This document shows positions 9,275 through 19,351 of a DNA stretch of 64,000 nt, piece by piece (position 1 is the first letter of the stretch; the number at the start of each line of letters is the position of its first letter). The stretch is from Lysobacterales bacterium. Its GTDB lineage: Bacteria > Pseudomonadota > Gammaproteobacteria > Xanthomonadales > Rhodanobacteraceae. The notes below the pieces were generated by a model. It did not search any database. It was not told the origin of the DNA and saw only the letters and a list, made by a program, of their open reading frames with translations. Location of the stretch: the NCBI GenBank assembly GCA_021324945.1, contig JAJPID010000060.1, positions 50,339 through 114,338 of the forward strand, in the 5' to 3' direction. The translations under genes were made by a program, and so were the position numbers.

Positions 9275-10212
9275 TGAGCCGAGCCCTTATCGTCGGCCAT
9301 ACCGGTCAGGATGGGCGTATCCTGTGGGGGCAGCTCGCCGCGCAAGGGTTCGTGTTGAGCGGGGTTTCGCGATCGCGTCTGGACGGTCTGGATGATACGA
9401 CGCCCATCGATATCAACGACCCGGCGGCTGTTCGGCATTTGGTCGAAACTCTGCGTCCAGATCAAATCTACTTTCTTTGCGCACATCACCACAGTTCGCA
9501 AGACCTCGATTCGAACGCTGCCAAAGTATGGGGTCCGAGCTGGGCCACGCACGTGCATGCATTCGCCAATTTTTTGCAGGCAGCCATAGAGAGCACTCCT
9601 GCGGCACGCATCTTTTATGCGTCCTCGTCCCGCATCTTCGGTTCGGCTCTTGCAAGCCCGCAGAACGAGGACACCCCATTCAAGCCGGAATGCATATACG
9701 GGGTCACCAAGGCTTCGGCGATGATGCTCGCGAGCTTTTACCGCAAGATACACGGGTTACATGTTTCCTGCGGCATCCTCTTCAATCATGAATCGCGATT
9801 GCGACCGCCACAGTTCATCTCGCGTCGCATCGTGGATGGTCTTCTCGCAATAAAAAAACATGAAGCGGATGTGCTGGAAATCGGTAATCTAGATGCCCGC
9901 GTGGATTGGGGTTACGCGCCTGACTATACGCGCGCGATGCAGTTGATTCTGGAAGTTGCACCTCCCGGGGATTACGTCGTGGCAACCGGAAAGCTCCACA
10001 GCGTAGGTGAAATGGTCGCTGCCGCGGCTTCGCGTATCGGAGTGGATATCACCGGTCGTATCAAGGAAACTGGCGGTATCATCCAGCGGCAATCACAGAT
10101 GCTTTGCGGGGACGCCTCGAAACTGCGCCAGGCCACCGGTTGGCGGCCGAGCGTCGATTTCACGGCGATGGTCCACAGGCTGGTCGAAGAAGCGTTGCGC
10201 GCAGGTCAGTAG
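9274..10212 (+). CDS. NAD(P)-dependent sugar dehydratase/epimerase, GDP-mannose 4,6-dehydratase-like
   Basis: Extended short-chain dehydrogenase of 312 residues. It has the nucleotide-binding motif GHTGQDGR, the Ser region YASSSRIFGS, the catalytic YGVTKAS (YxxxK) and FNHESRLRPPQFISRRI, which parallels [17 protein letters not shown] in the bona fide Gmd of this window. It is shorter and clearly divergent from Gmd at 13441-14550, so it probably acts on a different nucleotide sugar or as a reductase. ATG 9274 overlaps the preceding stop (TGATG). Its 3' end overlaps the converging flippase gene by 7 nt. Confidence 0.85.
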   Translation: MSRALIVGHTGQDGRILWGQLAAQGFVLSGVSRSRLDGLDDTTPIDINDPAAVRHLVETLRPDQIYFLCAHHHSSQDLDSNAAKVWGPSWATHVHAFANFLQAAIESTPAARIFYASSSRIFGSALASPQNEDTPFKPECIYGVTKASAMMLASFYRKIHGLHVSCGILFNHESRLRPPQFISRRIVDGLLAIKKHEADVLEIGNLDARVDWGYAPDYTRAMQLILEVAPPGDYVVATGKLHSVGEMVAAAASRIGVDITGRIKETGGIIQRQSQMLCGDASKLRQATGWRPSVDFTAMVHRLVEEALRAGQ

Positions 10213-11573
10213 CGTGTAGTCGCAATTCTCTCGAATACGCGGTGTCCGAAACACGTGAACGCGATTGCATTGACGATGCACCATGCAAGAGCGGTAACCC
10301 ACGGAACACCGTCGATGCCGATGCGCGAAAGCACCATTGCTTTTCCTGTGAAACAAATCGTGGCGAAGATAATCGACGTGATCATTTGGAATCGCATCAC
10401 GCTGGCGGCATTCAACAGTGTTGACAGTGCGGTCGCGCCAGCTTCGACGATGCACCACATGACAAATCCCGCCAACAGGGCGCGGTCGACGGGTGCAAGG
10501 TGATGGACCCAGAGGCGCGAGATGAGCGGGAAGCACAGGGCAAAGATCATTGCGCATGTTGCGGCAAAGCCAATCGCAGTAGCGCATGAGCGACGCAAAG
10601 TTCGCATGACCCAGGCATGATCGCCGATCGCCAGCGCCTGCCGGTAGATCGGCCACAGTGGTGTCCAAACCAGCGAAATGCAGAGCGGAATCATCGAAAA
10701 CAAGCGCTGCACGACCGCATAAGTTCCTGCTTCCGCTGCTCCGCGCAACGCCGAAACAAGCGGCAGATCCGCTGAAAATGCCAAGGCTGCCGCCAATTGC
10801 AAGATGAAGAACAAGAAACCTTCGCGCCGGATGCGCCCTGCAATTTCTTTGCGACGCGCTCGCGCAGACCTCGCATCGACACGCGATGCTGGATAGTCGC
10901 GCCAAAGAGTCAAGGTGTTACCCGCTGCGCCTATCAAGGGCGTTGCCACCGCCGCTGCGGTGAGAGTTGGCAGCGAAGCACCAAAAAGCGCCAGCATGAC
11001 CACGAGCACCGCGGCAAGCACTTGACCTGCCGCCTGCCAGCGAAATGCGCGCTCACCCCGGCCAAGTCCGAGCTGGGCTCGCATGGCCAGGTTCAGCGGG
11101 ACCGCAATCGCAATCGAATACAGTACCGCCGCAATGGCGAGTCGGCTCTCCCAGGCCGCAGTTGTCGGCAAGCCCAGCAAACGATTCCATGGAACAAGCG
11201 GCAGCAGAATTGTTGCGATGATGGCGATTGCCGCCGCGATGCCCAACAAGACGCGCCAGCTTTCGTGCAGCACAGCCGCCACGACCGAGTGTTCGTTCCT
11301 CCCGTGTGCGGCGGCAACCAAATTCATAGTGCCGTTGCCGAAACCGAAGTCGAGGAATCCGGCAAAGGTGACCAGCGAAACCAGTGTGGCCCAGGCGCCG
11401 AATTGTGCCTGACCAAGCGCGCGCAGAACGAAGGGCACCGACAGCAACAGGTTCGCCCCTGCACAGAGCTTTGCGGTCAGACCCCAAGCACTCGCGCTGA
11501 GCACGCTCCGACCGCGCGTACCGATCAGTTTGCGCCAGCCGTTCGCCTGCGAACGCGGCGTTTGGCTATCCAT
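10206..11573 (-). CDS. Wzx-type polysaccharide/oligosaccharide flippase
   Basis: Multi-pass inner-membrane protein of the MOP/PST superfamily, predicted to flip undecaprenyl-linked glycan units. The 455-residue sequence begins with a basic stretch, then alternating hydrophobic segments (ANLLLSVPFVLRALGQAQFG, typical of the first helices), with about twelve membrane spans overall. ATG 11573 overlaps the stop of the upstream gene (TGATG), marking it as last in the gmd-fcl-FkbM-wzx operon. No Wzy polymerase or Wzz is recognisable in the window, so single units, not long polymers, may be exported. Confidence 0.87.
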   Translation of the reverse strand: MDSQTPRSQANGWRKLIGTRGRSVLSASAWGLTAKLCAGANLLLSVPFVLRALGQAQFGAWATLVSLVTFAGFLDFGFGNGTMNLVAAAHGRNEHSVVAAVLHESWRVLLGIAAAIAIIATILLPLVPWNRLLGLPTTAAWESRLAIAAVLYSIAIAVPLNLAMRAQLGLGRGERAFRWQAAGQVLAAVLVVMLALFGASLPTLTAAAVATPLIGAAGNTLTLWRDYPASRVDARSARARRKEIAGRIRREGFLFFILQLAAALAFSADLPLVSALRGAAEAGTYAVVQRLFSMIPLCISLVWTPLWPIYRQALAIGDHAWVMRTLRRSCATAIGFAATCAMIFALCFPLISRLWVHHLAPVDRALLAGFVMWCIVEAGATALSTLLNAASVMRFQMITSIIFATICFTGKAMVLSRIGIDGVPWVTALAWCIVNAIAFTCFGHRVFERIATTRY

Positions 11574-12487
11574 CAAAAAATCTCGTTGTCGCCGCTCACC
11601 ACGTTCACGACAGGCAGCCCTCGAATCAGTCGTTGCCGCTCTGGATAGGTCAGATAATCAAGTCTTCCGTTCGCGTCGCGGCTCTCGCGAAAGGCAGGTT
11701 TCACGAATTTCGCGTTGGCTAAAATGTCTCTCCATTCCGATTTGACCAAGTCATTGCGTACGTAATAGGCGTTGTTGCCCGCGCCGTTGCAGCCGAGGAA
11801 GGTGTAGCCCTTCTTTTGGGCGAGGAATGAAAGTGCCGGAAGCGAGGCGCCAAAATACTGGCCTGAATGATGCGCGTCGAACCTGCCAAAGTCGGGTTTG
11901 TACGGGATGGTGACAGCACGTTCGTCACCCAACAGCGCGTTGTATTCGACGATGACAATGGCTGGCGAGGTACAACGGATCGCGTCCCACAACCAATAGT
12001 CGTTGCCATCCACATCGATATGTAGCAGGCCCAGCGGCTCACCATCCAGCCACGCAGCGATGAAAGGATCCACGTTTTCGCGTGTTACGAAATGAGCTTT
12101 GGCCGTCAGATCGTAACGCCAGAACCAATTCCTGCGCTTGAGCCTGGCGATGTTCGCGGCAGAGCCATCCATTACCAAACCGCGCCAGTTATTGTTGATC
12201 ATCAAAAAGCGCGTGTTGGATTCAGAATAGTCCTCTACGCCGAATTCCACGAACCGCTTGGGCAAATCCGGAAACTGTCGAACCAACCATTGAATGATGC
12301 CATCATCGCCGAATTGCGAAAACACGCGAAACTCCACATCCTGCAAAGAACGCACGGCGTGCTTGCGTGCCATCAGTTCAGAGAGTGCCGCGCCGGCCAG
12401 CTCCAGTATCCGCTCATCGCCCTCGCGCCCCTGCACCCATGCTCGCGTGGAGCGATACCACTCTCTCGCGCGTTCGAAGCTCATCAT
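11573..12487 (-). CDS. FkbM-like methyltransferase-family protein
   Basis: Cytoplasmic protein of 304 residues. It has the pattern SQFGDDGIIQWL, RFVEFGVEDYSESNTRFL, RGLVMDGS and LLHIDVDGNDYWLWDAI, matching uncharacterised FkbM-type Rossmann proteins often found in glycan clusters; the FVEFGV segment corresponds to the SAM-binding motif I. ATG 12487 overlaps the fcl stop (TAATG), so coupling with fcl is likely. A role in methylating a sugar of the exported glycan is inference from context; the substrate is unknown. Confidence 0.75.
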   Translation of the reverse strand: MMSFERAREWYRSTRAWVQGREGDERILELAGAALSELMARKHAVRSLQDVEFRVFSQFGDDGIIQWLVRQFPDLPKRFVEFGVEDYSESNTRFLMINNNWRGLVMDGSAANIARLKRRNWFWRYDLTAKAHFVTRENVDPFIAAWLDGEPLGLLHIDVDGNDYWLWDAIRCTSPAIVIVEYNALLGDERAVTIPYKPDFGRFDAHHSGQYFGASLPALSFLAQKKGYTFLGCNGAGNNAYYVRNDLVKSEWRDILANAKFVKPAFRESRDANGRLDYLTYPERQRLIRGLPVVNVVSGDNEIF

Positions 12488-13437
12488 TAAGCGCAGACCT
12501 GCTCGGCGGCGTGTCCGGAAGTTTGGAACCAGCAATACGAATCCTTGAGCCCGGCTTCGAGTCCGATGCGAGGCACCCAGCCCAGCGCGTCCATCCGCGA
12601 GGTTTCCAGCCTTTTGCGCGGCGTGCCATCCGGTTTGGAAGGATCAAATGACAGCACGCCTTCGAATCCGGTGGTCTTTGCGATCAACTTGGCAAGTTCA
12701 CGGATGCTCACTTCATGTCCGGAACCGATATTGATCGGTTCGGCTTCATCGTAGTTGCGCATGAGAAAGACCAGCGCATCGGCCAGGTCATCCACGTGCA
12801 GAAACTCGCGCTGGGGCGTGCCGGTTCCCCAGATCACCACTTCAGGTGCGCCCGAAACTTTGGCCTCATGGAATCGGCGGATCAATGCAGCGATCACATG
12901 TGAATTCTGCGGATCGAAGTTATCGCCGGGCCCGTAAAGATTCGTCGGCATCGCGCAAATCGCATTGAAGCCGTATTGACGACGATAAGCCTGACACATT
13001 TTCAGGCCGGCGATCTTGGCGATGGCGTAGGCTTCGTTGGTGATCTCGAGGGACCCCGTCAGAATATATTCTTCCTTGATCGGCTGCGGGCAATCACGCG
13101 GATAAATGCATGACGAACCAAGAAACAAGAGCTTCTTGGTGCCGTGTTTCCACGCGTTGTGAATCACATTGCCCTGAATGGCCAGATTTTGCTGGATGAA
13201 GTCGGCAGGGTAGGTGCTGTTGGCATGGATACCGCCGACTTTCGCTGCCGCCAGGAACACGTACTCTGGTTTTTCATCCGCGAAGAAGTGTTCGACATCG
13301 GCTTGCCGTGTCAGATCAAGCTCAGCGTGCGTGCGCAACAGCAGGTTGTCGGCGCCTTCGGCGGTCAGTCTGTGCACGATGGCGCTGCCCACGAGTCCGC
13401 GGTGACCGGCAACGAAGATGCGGGCGTGGATATCCAT
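12487..13437 (-). CDS. fcl: GDP-L-fucose synthase
   Basis: Bifunctional NADPH-dependent 3,5-epimerase/4-reductase that turns GDP-4-keto-6-deoxy-D-mannose into GDP-L-fucose. Clear family features include the N-terminal [33 protein letters not shown], the catalytic SSCIYP and [12 protein letters not shown] (Tyr-x3-Lys), and [13 protein letters not shown]. Length (316 aa) is normal. It lies 3 nt downstream of gmd, so the two steps of GDP-fucose synthesis are co-transcribed. Confidence 0.95.
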   Translation of the reverse strand: MDIHARIFVAGHRGLVGSAIVHRLTAEGADNLLLRTHAELDLTRQADVEHFFADEKPEYVFLAAAKVGGIHANSTYPADFIQQNLAIQGNVIHNAWKHGTKKLLFLGSSCIYPRDCPQPIKEEYILTGSLEITNEAYAIAKIAGLKMCQAYRRQYGFNAICAMPTNLYGPGDNFDPQNSHVIAALIRRFHEAKVSGAPEVVIWGTGTPQREFLHVDDLADALVFLMRNYDEAEPINIGSGHEVSIRELAKLIAKTTGFEGVLSFDPSKPDGTPRKRLETSRMDALGWVPRIGLEAGLKDSYCWFQTSGHAAEQVCA

Positions 13438-13440
13438 GCG

Positions 13441-14550
13441 TTATTCGTGGCGATTCGGCGCGGTAAAGCCGGCGCCGCTGACGAGCGCGTCGCGTCGTGC
13501 AATGGCCATATCGGCGGTCATCATCTCGCGCACCAGTTGCTCGAAATCACATCGCGGCGACCAGCCGAGTTTCTGCCGCGCCTTGCTTGCGTCACCCAGC
13601 AGTGTATCCACCTCCGCCGGACGGAAATAACGGGGATCGATGGCCACGATCTTCTGACCCGGTCTCGCGGCGCACCCTGGGAGTGCGTCGCTCACCACGC
13701 CGTATTGTTGGGTGCCCGATCCTTTCCACTCGATCTTGAGGCCGATCACGGCCGCGGATTGCTCAACGAAGTCACGCACTGAATGCTGCATGCCGGTGGC
13801 GATCACGAAATCCTCCGGCTGCTCCTGCTGCAACATCAGCCATTGCGCCTCGACAAAGTCGCGCGCGTGGCCCCAGTCGCGGCGTGCGTCGAGATTTCCA
13901 AGATAGAGGCAATCCTGCAGCCCGACGTGAATACGCGATAGCGCGCGGGTGATCTTGCGCGTCACAAAGGTCTCACCGCGTATCGGCGATTCATGGTTGA
14001 ACAGGATGCCGTTGCACGCGTACATGCCGTAAGACTCGCGGTAGTTCACCGTGATCCAGTAGGCATAGAGCTTGGCCACGCCGTAGGGCGAACGCGGATA
14101 GAACGGCGTACTCTCGACCTGTGGCGTCTCCTGGACCTCGCCGTAGAGTTCGGAAGTCGATGCCTGATAGAAGCGCGTCTTTTTTTCCAGCCCCAGGATG
14201 CGCAGGGCTTCCAGTATGCGCAGCGTTCCCAGCGCATCCGCATTGGCGGTGTATTCCGGGGTTTCGAAGGAAACCTGCACGTGGCTCTGCGCGCCGAGAT
14301 TGTAGATTTCGTCCGGCTGCACCTGCTGCACGATGCGGATCAGATTGGTGCTGTCGGTCAGGTCGCCATAATGCAGAAACAAGCGACGCTCAGAATCGTG
14401 CGGGTCCTGGTAAAGGTGGTCGATGCGCTCGGTGTTGAAGGACGAGGAGCGCCGCTTGATGCCATGCACCTCGTAACCTTTGCCGAGCAGGAATTCGGCC
14501 AAGTAGGCGCCGTCCTGTCCGGTGATTCCAGTTATCAAGGCACGTTTCAT
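13441..14550 (-). CDS. gmd: GDP-mannose 4,6-dehydratase
   Basis: Converts GDP-D-mannose to GDP-4-keto-6-deoxy-D-mannose, the committed step to GDP-fucose and related deoxy sugars. It has the glycine-rich [32 protein letters not shown], the catalytic [10 protein letters not shown] and [17 protein letters not shown]. The 369-residue length matches the family. It is the first gene of the minus-strand operon gmd-fcl-FkbM-wzx, starting at ATG 14550. Only 63 nt separate it from the upstream GT-C-like gene, so it could also be read from the pilin side. Confidence 0.95.
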   Translation of the reverse strand: MKRALITGITGQDGAYLAEFLLGKGYEVHGIKRRSSSFNTERIDHLYQDPHDSERRLFLHYGDLTDSTNLIRIVQQVQPDEIYNLGAQSHVQVSFETPEYTANADALGTLRILEALRILGLEKKTRFYQASTSELYGEVQETPQVESTPFYPRSPYGVAKLYAYWITVNYRESYGMYACNGILFNHESPIRGETFVTRKITRALSRIHVGLQDCLYLGNLDARRDWGHARDFVEAQWLMLQQEQPEDFVIATGMQHSVRDFVEQSAAVIGLKIEWKGSGTQQYGVVSDALPGCAARPGQKIVAIDPRYFRPAEVDTLLGDASKARQKLGWSPRCDFEQLVREMMTADMAIARRDALVSGAGFTAPNRHE

Positions 14551-14613
14551 CTTGACTCCCGAAGCCTATCGTGGAGATTTGCACAATTCACGGGTGTGCG
14601 ATGATCCCATGGA

Positions 14614-16632
14614 TCACTGCACGGGCGAATGGGCACCTTGCTCGGCCTGCTGCTGCAGCTCGGCGATCTGTGCATCCAGCCGGCCGAAGCTGTCCATGCG
14701 GCGCAAGGCATCAATTTCCCGCACTGCGTCTTGAGTCATGCCATTGATCGCCAGCCAGTGCGCCAACTGCACGCGGTAAGCCGTTTCACCCGGTGCCCTC
14801 TTCACGGCTTGGCGCATCGCCTGGATCGCGAGTTTGTCGTCGCGAAGAAGGTCGTTGGCGAAATCCGCGTAAGCCGCATATAGACGCGCGATCGGCGCGG
14901 GCCGCGACAGCGCGGCCTCGAAGGCTTTTTGCAAGGCGGAAATATCGAAACTGCAATCCAGCTTGGCGCGGCATTGCGTCAACGATATCAAAGCAGAAAT
15001 ATCTTCTTGAGTCGTCGGCTGGTTACGAAGCTTTGCAGTCATTTCCCGCCACAATGCCTGATCGTCTCTATGGCGATCGTGATCGATGATCATGATCTGT
15101 GCTTGCTCAGGCAAGGTGGAGGCGCCGGGAATGGCCGCTGCCTGACGCAGATAGAATTTTGCCTTCTCCAGCGCGGGGCCAGGCTGGTAGTCCGACGCAA
15201 TGATCAGCAACCGCCCGGCTTCGTAATTGGCGCGCGACGAATCGGGGTGGCGATTCGCTTCCGCTAAAGCAAGGCGCAAGGGATTAGACCAGTCTTGCGC
15301 GCGCAAATAGGTGACTCCAGCGAACCACATCAGCAGCAGGGCAACCAATGCGCCCCGTATGATCGGTAGCGTGATCGTCCTGCGCAGACCCGCCAGCAAT
15401 GAAAAGAGTGTCAGTAACGCGCCGATGGAGGCGAAGTAGTTGCGGTGCTCATACACCAGTTCGAGCGGGATGAACGTGGCAGTCAACAACTGCGCTGCGA
15501 AAAACCACAGGATGCCGAGGGCGACCAGCGGAAGGCGGTCGCGTAACCAGATCGCGAGGGCAATCAGCGAAGAGAGAAAAAGAATCGCCGGCAATGTCGT
15601 CGGCGGGGTGAGAAGTCCCTTCGAAATAGGCATTTCATCGTGATATACACTCAATGTGAATGGATCAGGCAAGACGATCCAACGCAGATAGCTCACAAGC
15701 ACGCGCGCTTCGGTCAGCAGCCGCTCGTCCAACGTGAAGCTGCGTCCGTCCCACGCAGCCGGTTCCAGCGAACGCGGTAGCAACCAGGCAAGGCCCAATA
15801 CGGCGGGTAGCAGCAAAGTGAAGACGAACAACCAGACGATCCGTTTGTCTACAGCAGCCGTACTGGCCGATGACCTGCCGTGCATTTCCGTTTTGGTAGT
15901 GGGTTCGTGATCAGGGAATTCTTCATTGCCTGCGTGCTGACGAAAGCGAAATAACACCCACTCCACCAGAAACGCATAAACCGGCAACAATACGGCCGAC
16001 TCCTTCGAGAGCAAACCGATTGCGGTGCCGAACACGAGGCCGGACGACGCGATGACAAAACCGGTTCGTGCGTCGCGCTGATGCACTGCACTCATCATTC
16101 GCCGACGTCCCAGCAGATATGCCCACAATCCCGCTAGCACGAACACTTGGCAGAGGCTTTCCATCCTCTGCACTACATACAGCACCGCCATTACATTGAT
16201 GGGCAGCAACAGCCATCCCGCTGCGACTATCAACGCCAGCCGTTGCGCTGCGGTGTCTTCGATCATTGTTTTGCCGCACCGCGTATTCCATGCGCGAAAC
16301 ATTTCGCGCAGCATGAAGTACAGCAACAGGCCGTTGAGCAAATGAATTGCCAGATTGGTGGCTTTCATCGGCCAAGGGTTTTCGCCCGAAATAAACCAAT
16401 TCAGGGCAAAGGTCAGGGAAGCCAATGGGCGTTGAAATTCACTGGCCGGTGATGACCATGCCGCATTTGCCCAGTTCGCCAGCGTCGAATGCGTAATGTG
16501 CAGTTCCGCGTTGTCGACAATATTGGGAAAATCATCGAAAACGTAGCCGCCGGAAAGACCGGGCCAGTAAACGATGATTGTGAGGGCCAACGATGCGCCG
16601 AGCGCCAGTAGAGAAAGCCTTTTAGCTTGCAT
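14614..16632 (-). CDS. Large polytopic membrane protein with TPR-type C-terminus, GT-C-like (candidate pilin glycosyltransferase)
   Basis: The 672-residue protein has a first membrane helix, then YVFDDFPNIVDN in the first extracytoplasmic loop. This paired-Asp motif recalls the TMTC-type GT-C glycosyltransferases. About ten further hydrophobic segments follow, with a soluble helical, TPR-like C-terminal third (roughly residues 450-672). I chose ATG 16632 (MQAKRLSLLAL) over the ORF-track start, which runs back into the upstream paralogue. It is a diverged paralogue of the next gene and follows the pilin genes. GT-C enzymes beside pilin genes (for example TfpW of Pseudomonas) glycosylate pilin, so that role is a reasonable inference, not shown by the sequence. 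Confidence 0.7.
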   Translation of the reverse strand: MQAKRLSLLALGASLALTIIVYWPGLSGGYVFDDFPNIVDNAELHITHSTLANWANAAWSSPASEFQRPLASLTFALNWFISGENPWPMKATNLAIHLLNGLLLYFMLREMFRAWNTRCGKTMIEDTAAQRLALIVAAGWLLLPINVMAVLYVVQRMESLCQVFVLAGLWAYLLGRRRMMSAVHQRDARTGFVIASSGLVFGTAIGLLSKESAVLLPVYAFLVEWVLFRFRQHAGNEEFPDHEPTTKTEMHGRSSASTAAVDKRIVWLFVFTLLLPAVLGLAWLLPRSLEPAAWDGRSFTLDERLLTEARVLVSYLRWIVLPDPFTLSVYHDEMPISKGLLTPPTTLPAILFLSSLIALAIWLRDRLPLVALGILWFFAAQLLTATFIPLELVYEHRNYFASIGALLTLFSLLAGLRRTITLPIIRGALVALLLMWFAGVTYLRAQDWSNPLRLALAEANRHPDSSRANYEAGRLLIIASDYQPGPALEKAKFYLRQAAAIPGASTLPEQAQIMIIDHDRHRDDQALWREMTAKLRNQPTTQEDISALISLTQCRAKLDCSFDISALQKAFEAALSRPAPIARLYAAYADFANDLLRDDKLAIQAMRQAVKRAPGETAYRVQLAHWLAINGMTQDAVREIDALRRMDSFGRLDAQIAELQQQAEQGAHSPVQ

Positions 16633-16672
16633 TGTATTTAATGTGCAGGAAGCTGCCGAAAGACTAACCGGT

Positions 16673-18736
16673 TCAACGCCCGATTGCTTGGGTTTTTGCG
16701 TGTCGCCGAGCATGCTTGACTGGGGACATGGCGTCGGTTTGAAGCGTTTTTCGCAGCCGCAAGGCTTCGCATTCCCAATAATGCTGTCGCTCGAGAATCC
16801 ATGCATGTATCCGCGGCATGCCGAAGGGCGCCGGTTTCGATGGCGGCAGGGTACGCCAGAAATTCAGGTGTGCGAGCCCCTGAAGCGGATAACCCTCCGC
16901 GCCGAGCGTCGCTGCCTGCTCGAGCGCAGCATCGGGCTGAGGATCGAGAATCAACGCTCGATCGAAGGCAGACAAGGCCTGATCAGGTCGGTGTTGGGCA
17001 AGATACAAAAGACCCTGAAGATGCTCGATGTCCTGTTGCCGTCCGGGTATCGAGCGCCAGTGCGGGTTACTCCGCATCGCATCCAGCATCGCTTGCAGAG
17101 CGGCGAAATCGAGGCCGCGGCACTCCTTACGCGTTGCCATGTCCAGCGCCGTGTCGAACCATTTGAACATCAGTTCGCCACCCACTCGGCTGGTCATCAG
17201 CGAATGATCGACGGAGTGCAGAGTCTCAGGACGCAAGTCGCCCAGACGGCACTCTGCGCCGACGAGATTGACGGGGATCTGCAGATCGTCCGGATGCGAC
17301 GGCAACGCATTGAGCAGCCGCGCTGCCGCCAGATGTGGGCGACCATGAGCCAGATCGTATTGCGCGGCACTGGCCTGTGCGCGCGCCGATCCGGGGTTGA
17401 ACGCCGCCCACTTTTGCGCTTGCGTGTAGCCATTGCCCCATGATGTCGCGCGTTCATGCGTGAGCATTCCCAGCATGACGAGTATGGCCAAAGCCATGCT
17501 AGGGCCGACCCAGCGCAAAGAACTCCGCGCGGTCAGGACAATGCCAACCGGCCAGAACATCAGCATTGCCGGCAGATAATTGCGGTGTTCGTAGTACAGC
17601 TCCAGCGGAATCCATGTGCTTTCCAGCAGTTGACCCGCAAAATAGAACAGCAACGCCAATGCGACGGCCGGGTATTTTTTTCGCAAAGCCAAGCCGGCAG
17701 CGATCAAGACGAAGATCCCCAGCATGCAGGGCCCAGTCGTCGGAGGATGCAACCATCCTCTTGAAACCACAAAACCGTCGGTGAACAAGCCGAGCGAGTG
17801 TGCGCGCGGTACCCACAATAAACCGAGGTAATCCAGCAATACGCGCGGTTCGGTCAGCAACCTTTGGCCGACGCTCCAATTGCGGACTTCCGGCGCGGCA
17901 TGAATCGCCACGGGAAGTGCTCCCAGCAGGCCCAATGCAAGCAGGAGACTCGGCACGATCAACAACAACACGAGCATCCGTCGGTAGAGCGGTTTGACGG
18001 CGTCGGCGCGTATCGGCCGATACGGCGATAGCACGATCCACTCGACGAGCAGGAGCAACAAGGGCAGCAGAACGCCGTTGGCCTTGCACAAGGTGGCCAG
18101 CAACGTGCAGCCCAATATGCTTGCCGTCATTCCGGTCACGGCCCGCTTTGGGTGATTCGACTCGAGCCATTCCCTTGAGCGTGTCCAGCCGAGCAAGGCG
18201 ATCAGCACGAAAGTCGCCGGCAGCATCGCCTCACGTTGCACCACATAGAGCGTGGTGGAAACAAACAGCGGATGCATCAGCCACGCGCCCGCTCCAAACA
18301 GCGCGGCTGCACGCGCATGATCCGGCTTCAGACCCACCGCAATGCCCAGGCGTAACAAGACTGCGCACAGCAATGCGCCGTTCAACAGGTGCAGCAACAG
18401 GTTCGTGACCTTGAAAGAATACGCATTCGCGGGCCAGTCTCGTGCATCGAGCAGAAAGCTGGCGAGGGTCAATGGCCGCCCGGTTGGATCGGCGTCTCCA
18501 GAGGTGAGATAGCGGGCGAGCGCCGCCAGATTGTCTATGGGACCCGTGGCACCGATCGCTGGCAGGTTACCGAAGTCGTCGAACAGGAAATCTCCGGCCA
18601 AGCCCGGGCGGTAAACATGCCATGCCGCCAATAACAGAACGGCAAGCGCCACAACGTAGAGAATCGCCGCCGATGGCCGCTTGATCCCACGATTTGCTCG
18701 CGCCGCTGTCATGCTGACTGGAGGGGAGGCCGACAT
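16673..18736 (-). CDS. Large polytopic membrane protein with TPR-type C-terminus, GT-C-like paralogue
   Basis: Paralogue (687 aa) of the protein at 14614-16632 with the same layout: an N-terminal helix, FLFDDFGNLPAIGATG carrying the paired Asp in loop one, LLLHLLNGALLCAVLLR, multiple membrane spans and a helical repeat-like C-terminus. Both share the segments RPLTLASFLLDA/RPLASLTFALNW and WIPLELYYEHRNYLPA/FIPLELVYEHRNYFAS. ATG 18736 is the most upstream start; ATG 18712 is possible and neither has a clear Shine-Dalgarno. It follows the pilin terminator directly and precedes its paralogue by 40 nt. Enzymatic activity is unproven. Confidence 0.7.
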   Translation of the reverse strand: MSASPPVSMTAARANRGIKRPSAAILYVVALAVLLLAAWHVYRPGLAGDFLFDDFGNLPAIGATGPIDNLAALARYLTSGDADPTGRPLTLASFLLDARDWPANAYSFKVTNLLLHLLNGALLCAVLLRLGIAVGLKPDHARAAALFGAGAWLMHPLFVSTTLYVVQREAMLPATFVLIALLGWTRSREWLESNHPKRAVTGMTASILGCTLLATLCKANGVLLPLLLLLVEWIVLSPYRPIRADAVKPLYRRMLVLLLIVPSLLLALGLLGALPVAIHAAPEVRNWSVGQRLLTEPRVLLDYLGLLWVPRAHSLGLFTDGFVVSRGWLHPPTTGPCMLGIFVLIAAGLALRKKYPAVALALLFYFAGQLLESTWIPLELYYEHRNYLPAMLMFWPVGIVLTARSSLRWVGPSMALAILVMLGMLTHERATSWGNGYTQAQKWAAFNPGSARAQASAAQYDLAHGRPHLAAARLLNALPSHPDDLQIPVNLVGAECRLGDLRPETLHSVDHSLMTSRVGGELMFKWFDTALDMATRKECRGLDFAALQAMLDAMRSNPHWRSIPGRQQDIEHLQGLLYLAQHRPDQALSAFDRALILDPQPDAALEQAATLGAEGYPLQGLAHLNFWRTLPPSKPAPFGMPRIHAWILERQHYWECEALRLRKTLQTDAMSPVKHARRHAKTQAIGR

Positions 18737-18775
18737 TCGCGTCAAGCATAAAGCGGTTTGCGGCTCGACTCAGAT

Positions 18776-18805
18776 AAAAAGAAGGGCCGCATGGAGCGGC
18801 CCTTC
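18776..18805 (-). terminator. Rho-independent terminator of the first pilin gene
   Basis: A perfect 10-bp stem GAAGGGCCGC/GCGGCCCTTC with a 5-nt loop. On the minus strand it is followed by a run of five T. It begins about 27 nt after the pilin stop. It would limit read-through into the GT-C-like genes, so these probably depend on partial read-through or a weak promoter of their own. Confidence 0.85.
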
Positions 18806-18831
18806 TCTTCAACCAAACTGCAAGGTATCGA

Positions 18832-19278
18832 TCAACGGCAGGCCGAGGGCAAGTACTTTGACGGCACCGGATTGGAGGAGCCGGCTTTGCAGCGGAACTG
18901 CGTGCTGCCCTGATTCGTGGTGGCCGACAGGACGATCGTGTCGCTGTTGATTTTGGTGTTGGCTTTGTACGGCGAGGCAGAGCTGTAGGTCACGGTGATG
19001 AGACCGGACGTGATGGCCACACCACTGACGTAATTACCGGTGATCGAGCCGGAGGCCGCAACGCCTGCCGATCCATTGTTCGTCGGAAAGCGACCGTTGT
19101 TGCTGTAGAACTCGGCGATAGCCGTCTTGGAGCCGTCCGCCAGCGACAGGCCTTCGGACACCTGCGAACGGATGACGTAATCCTGGTACGCCGGAATCGC
19201 GATCGCGGCCAGGATGGCGATGATCGCGACCACGATCATCAGTTCGATCAGCGTAAAACCTTTTTGGAACGTTTTCAT
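18832..19278 (-). CDS. pilA: Type IV major pilin-like protein PilA (copy 1)
   Basis: Structural subunit of the type IVa pilus. It has a short leader (MKTFQKG) cleaved by prepilisin before the methylated Phe of [20 protein letters not shown], with Glu5 present, and the helix extension [14 protein letters not shown]. The C-terminal disulfide loop is [18 protein letters not shown]. The 148-residue precursor is Ser/Thr-rich in the globular head, so potential O-glycan sites are abundant. It is preceded by a sigma-54-type promoter and a structured leader, and followed by a strong terminator. GAGGTAACAG precedes the ATG. Confidence 0.95.
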   Translation of the reverse strand: MKTFQKGFTLIELMIVVAIIAILAAIAIPAYQDYVIRSQVSEGLSLADGSKTAIAEFYSNNGRFPTNNGSAGVAASGSITGNYVSGVAITSGLITVTYSSASPYKANTKINSDTIVLSATTNQGSTQFRCKAGSSNPVPSKYLPSACR

Positions 19279-19351
19279 GTCTGTTACCTCGTTTGCTGTG
19301 TTTGGCTAGCTAACCCTGGGAAACCCCTGAAGCTTTTTTGAAGCCCCTTAT

